From: Azospirillum sp. RU38E
Lineage (GTDB): Bacteria; Pseudomonadota; Alphaproteobacteria; Azospirillales; Azospirillaceae
DNA: 64,000 bases
Assembly: GCF_900188385.1 (NCBI RefSeq)
Contig: NZ_FZOI01000001.1
Location: 1,146,608 to 1,210,607 of the forward strand
Reading direction: 5' to 3'
The translations under genes and the position numbers were made by a program. Position 1 is the stretch's first letter. Each line of letters begins with the position of its first letter. Under the pieces are notes generated by a model. That model ran no database searches. It worked only from the letters and a program-made list of their open reading frames with translations, and was not told the DNA's origin. Shown here piece by piece: positions 63,882 to 64,000 of this stretch.

Positions 63882-64000
63882 GGGTCTGTTGACATTCGGC
63901 ATAATATTGGGGATTCCCCCGCCGCTGAAATTCTGATTCAAGACTACCAAATGGAGGATAGCCTTGGATCGATCAGTTTTGAGCGACGGACAATGGGAGC
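63882..64000 (+). mobile_element. IS5-family (IS427-like) insertion sequence, left end
   Basis: From 63882 the sequence GGGTCTGTTGACATTCGGC looks like an IS5/IS427-group terminal repeat, preceded by TTA as a possible target site. It is followed by a transposase start. The right end lies outside the window, so the terminal repeat cannot be confirmed. Confidence 0.65.
63964..64000 (+). CDS. IS5-family transposase (3' truncated by window edge)
   Basis: TTG at 63964 follows GGAGG (63953-63957). The first residues MDRSVLSDGQWE are typical of the N-terminus of IS5/IS427 transposases (xxLTDxQWE). Only 12 codons lie in the window, so the DDE residues are not seen. The ATG at 63951 is in another frame without this motif. 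Confidence 0.65.
   Translation, partial: MDRSVLSDGQWE

Overview
This is 64 kb of GC-rich chromosome from an alphaproteobacterium, most likely a Rhodospirillales member of the Azospirillaceae type (Azospirillum/Niveispirillum/Nitrospirillum relatives). The best evidence is the gene order dusB(nifR3)-ntrB-ntrC-ntrY-ntrX-trkA-D-amino-acid transaminase-hfq-hflX, together with a fused ispDF, hopanoid genes and the block rlpA-dacA-tmk-holB-metG-tatD. The genus is an inference. No rRNA, tRNA, CRISPR array or replication origin was seen.

Left third (about 2.3-25.3 kb), after the end of an RND efflux pump gene (1-2102): an accessory island for periplasmic alcohol oxidation by PQQ enzymes. It carries two quinoprotein alcohol dehydrogenases. 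One has the extra Asp typical of lanthanide enzymes (Asp-Phe-Asp) and the other has Ser there (Asp-Phe-Ser), as in calcium enzymes, so the pair resembles PedH/PedE of Pseudomonas putida. Around them lie a secreted pentapeptide-repeat protein, an AgmR-like response regulator, a pseudoazurin, an ExaC-like aldehyde dehydrogenase with a DUF779 partner, a FIST sensor protein with a hybrid kinase, a PQQ-linked ABC-type binding protein, a NosR/NirI-like membrane flavo-iron-sulfur protein with its ApbE flavin transferase, a second two-component system, and a TonB-dependent receptor. A CGGGAT/ATCCCG motif occurs both upstream of the Ca-type dehydrogenase/regulator pair and upstream of the TonB receptor/kinase pair, suggesting one regulon. 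A plausible reading is that metal uptake, metal sensing and the choice of dehydrogenase are wired together. No PQQ biosynthesis genes and no cytochrome c partner lie in the window.

Middle (25.4-43.1 kb): housekeeping genes. These are NADP-malic enzyme and MgtE, an EAL protein with a dead GGDEF domain, a cell-wall block (YdcF, MltB, RlpA, DacA), then tmk-holB-metG-tatD and a metallo-hydrolase, an Idh/MocA oxidoreductase, mazG and an SDR.

Right (43.1-56.2 kb, minus strand): a long nitrogen-control locus from dusB through ntrBC, ntrYX and trkA to hfq-hflX and an inositol monophosphatase family gene. NtrC keeps the GAFTGA loop; NtrX lacks it. The end of the window (56.4-63.7 kb) has ispDF, cinA, a nucleotidyltransferase, a degenerate squalene/phytoene-synthase-like protein, sodB, a single gene encoding fused HpnC and HpnD, and hpnE. 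The window closes with a large inverted repeat and the left end of an IS5-like insertion sequence.

The most unexpected non-coding signal is a pair of structured intergenic elements (11130-11275 and 33779-33914). Both have a long hairpin, a GCGACCGC box, a hairpin, an AAGCCAAG box, a hairpin with a GGAT loop, a TTGAGGG box and a long palindrome, with stems that differ in sequence but keep pairing.
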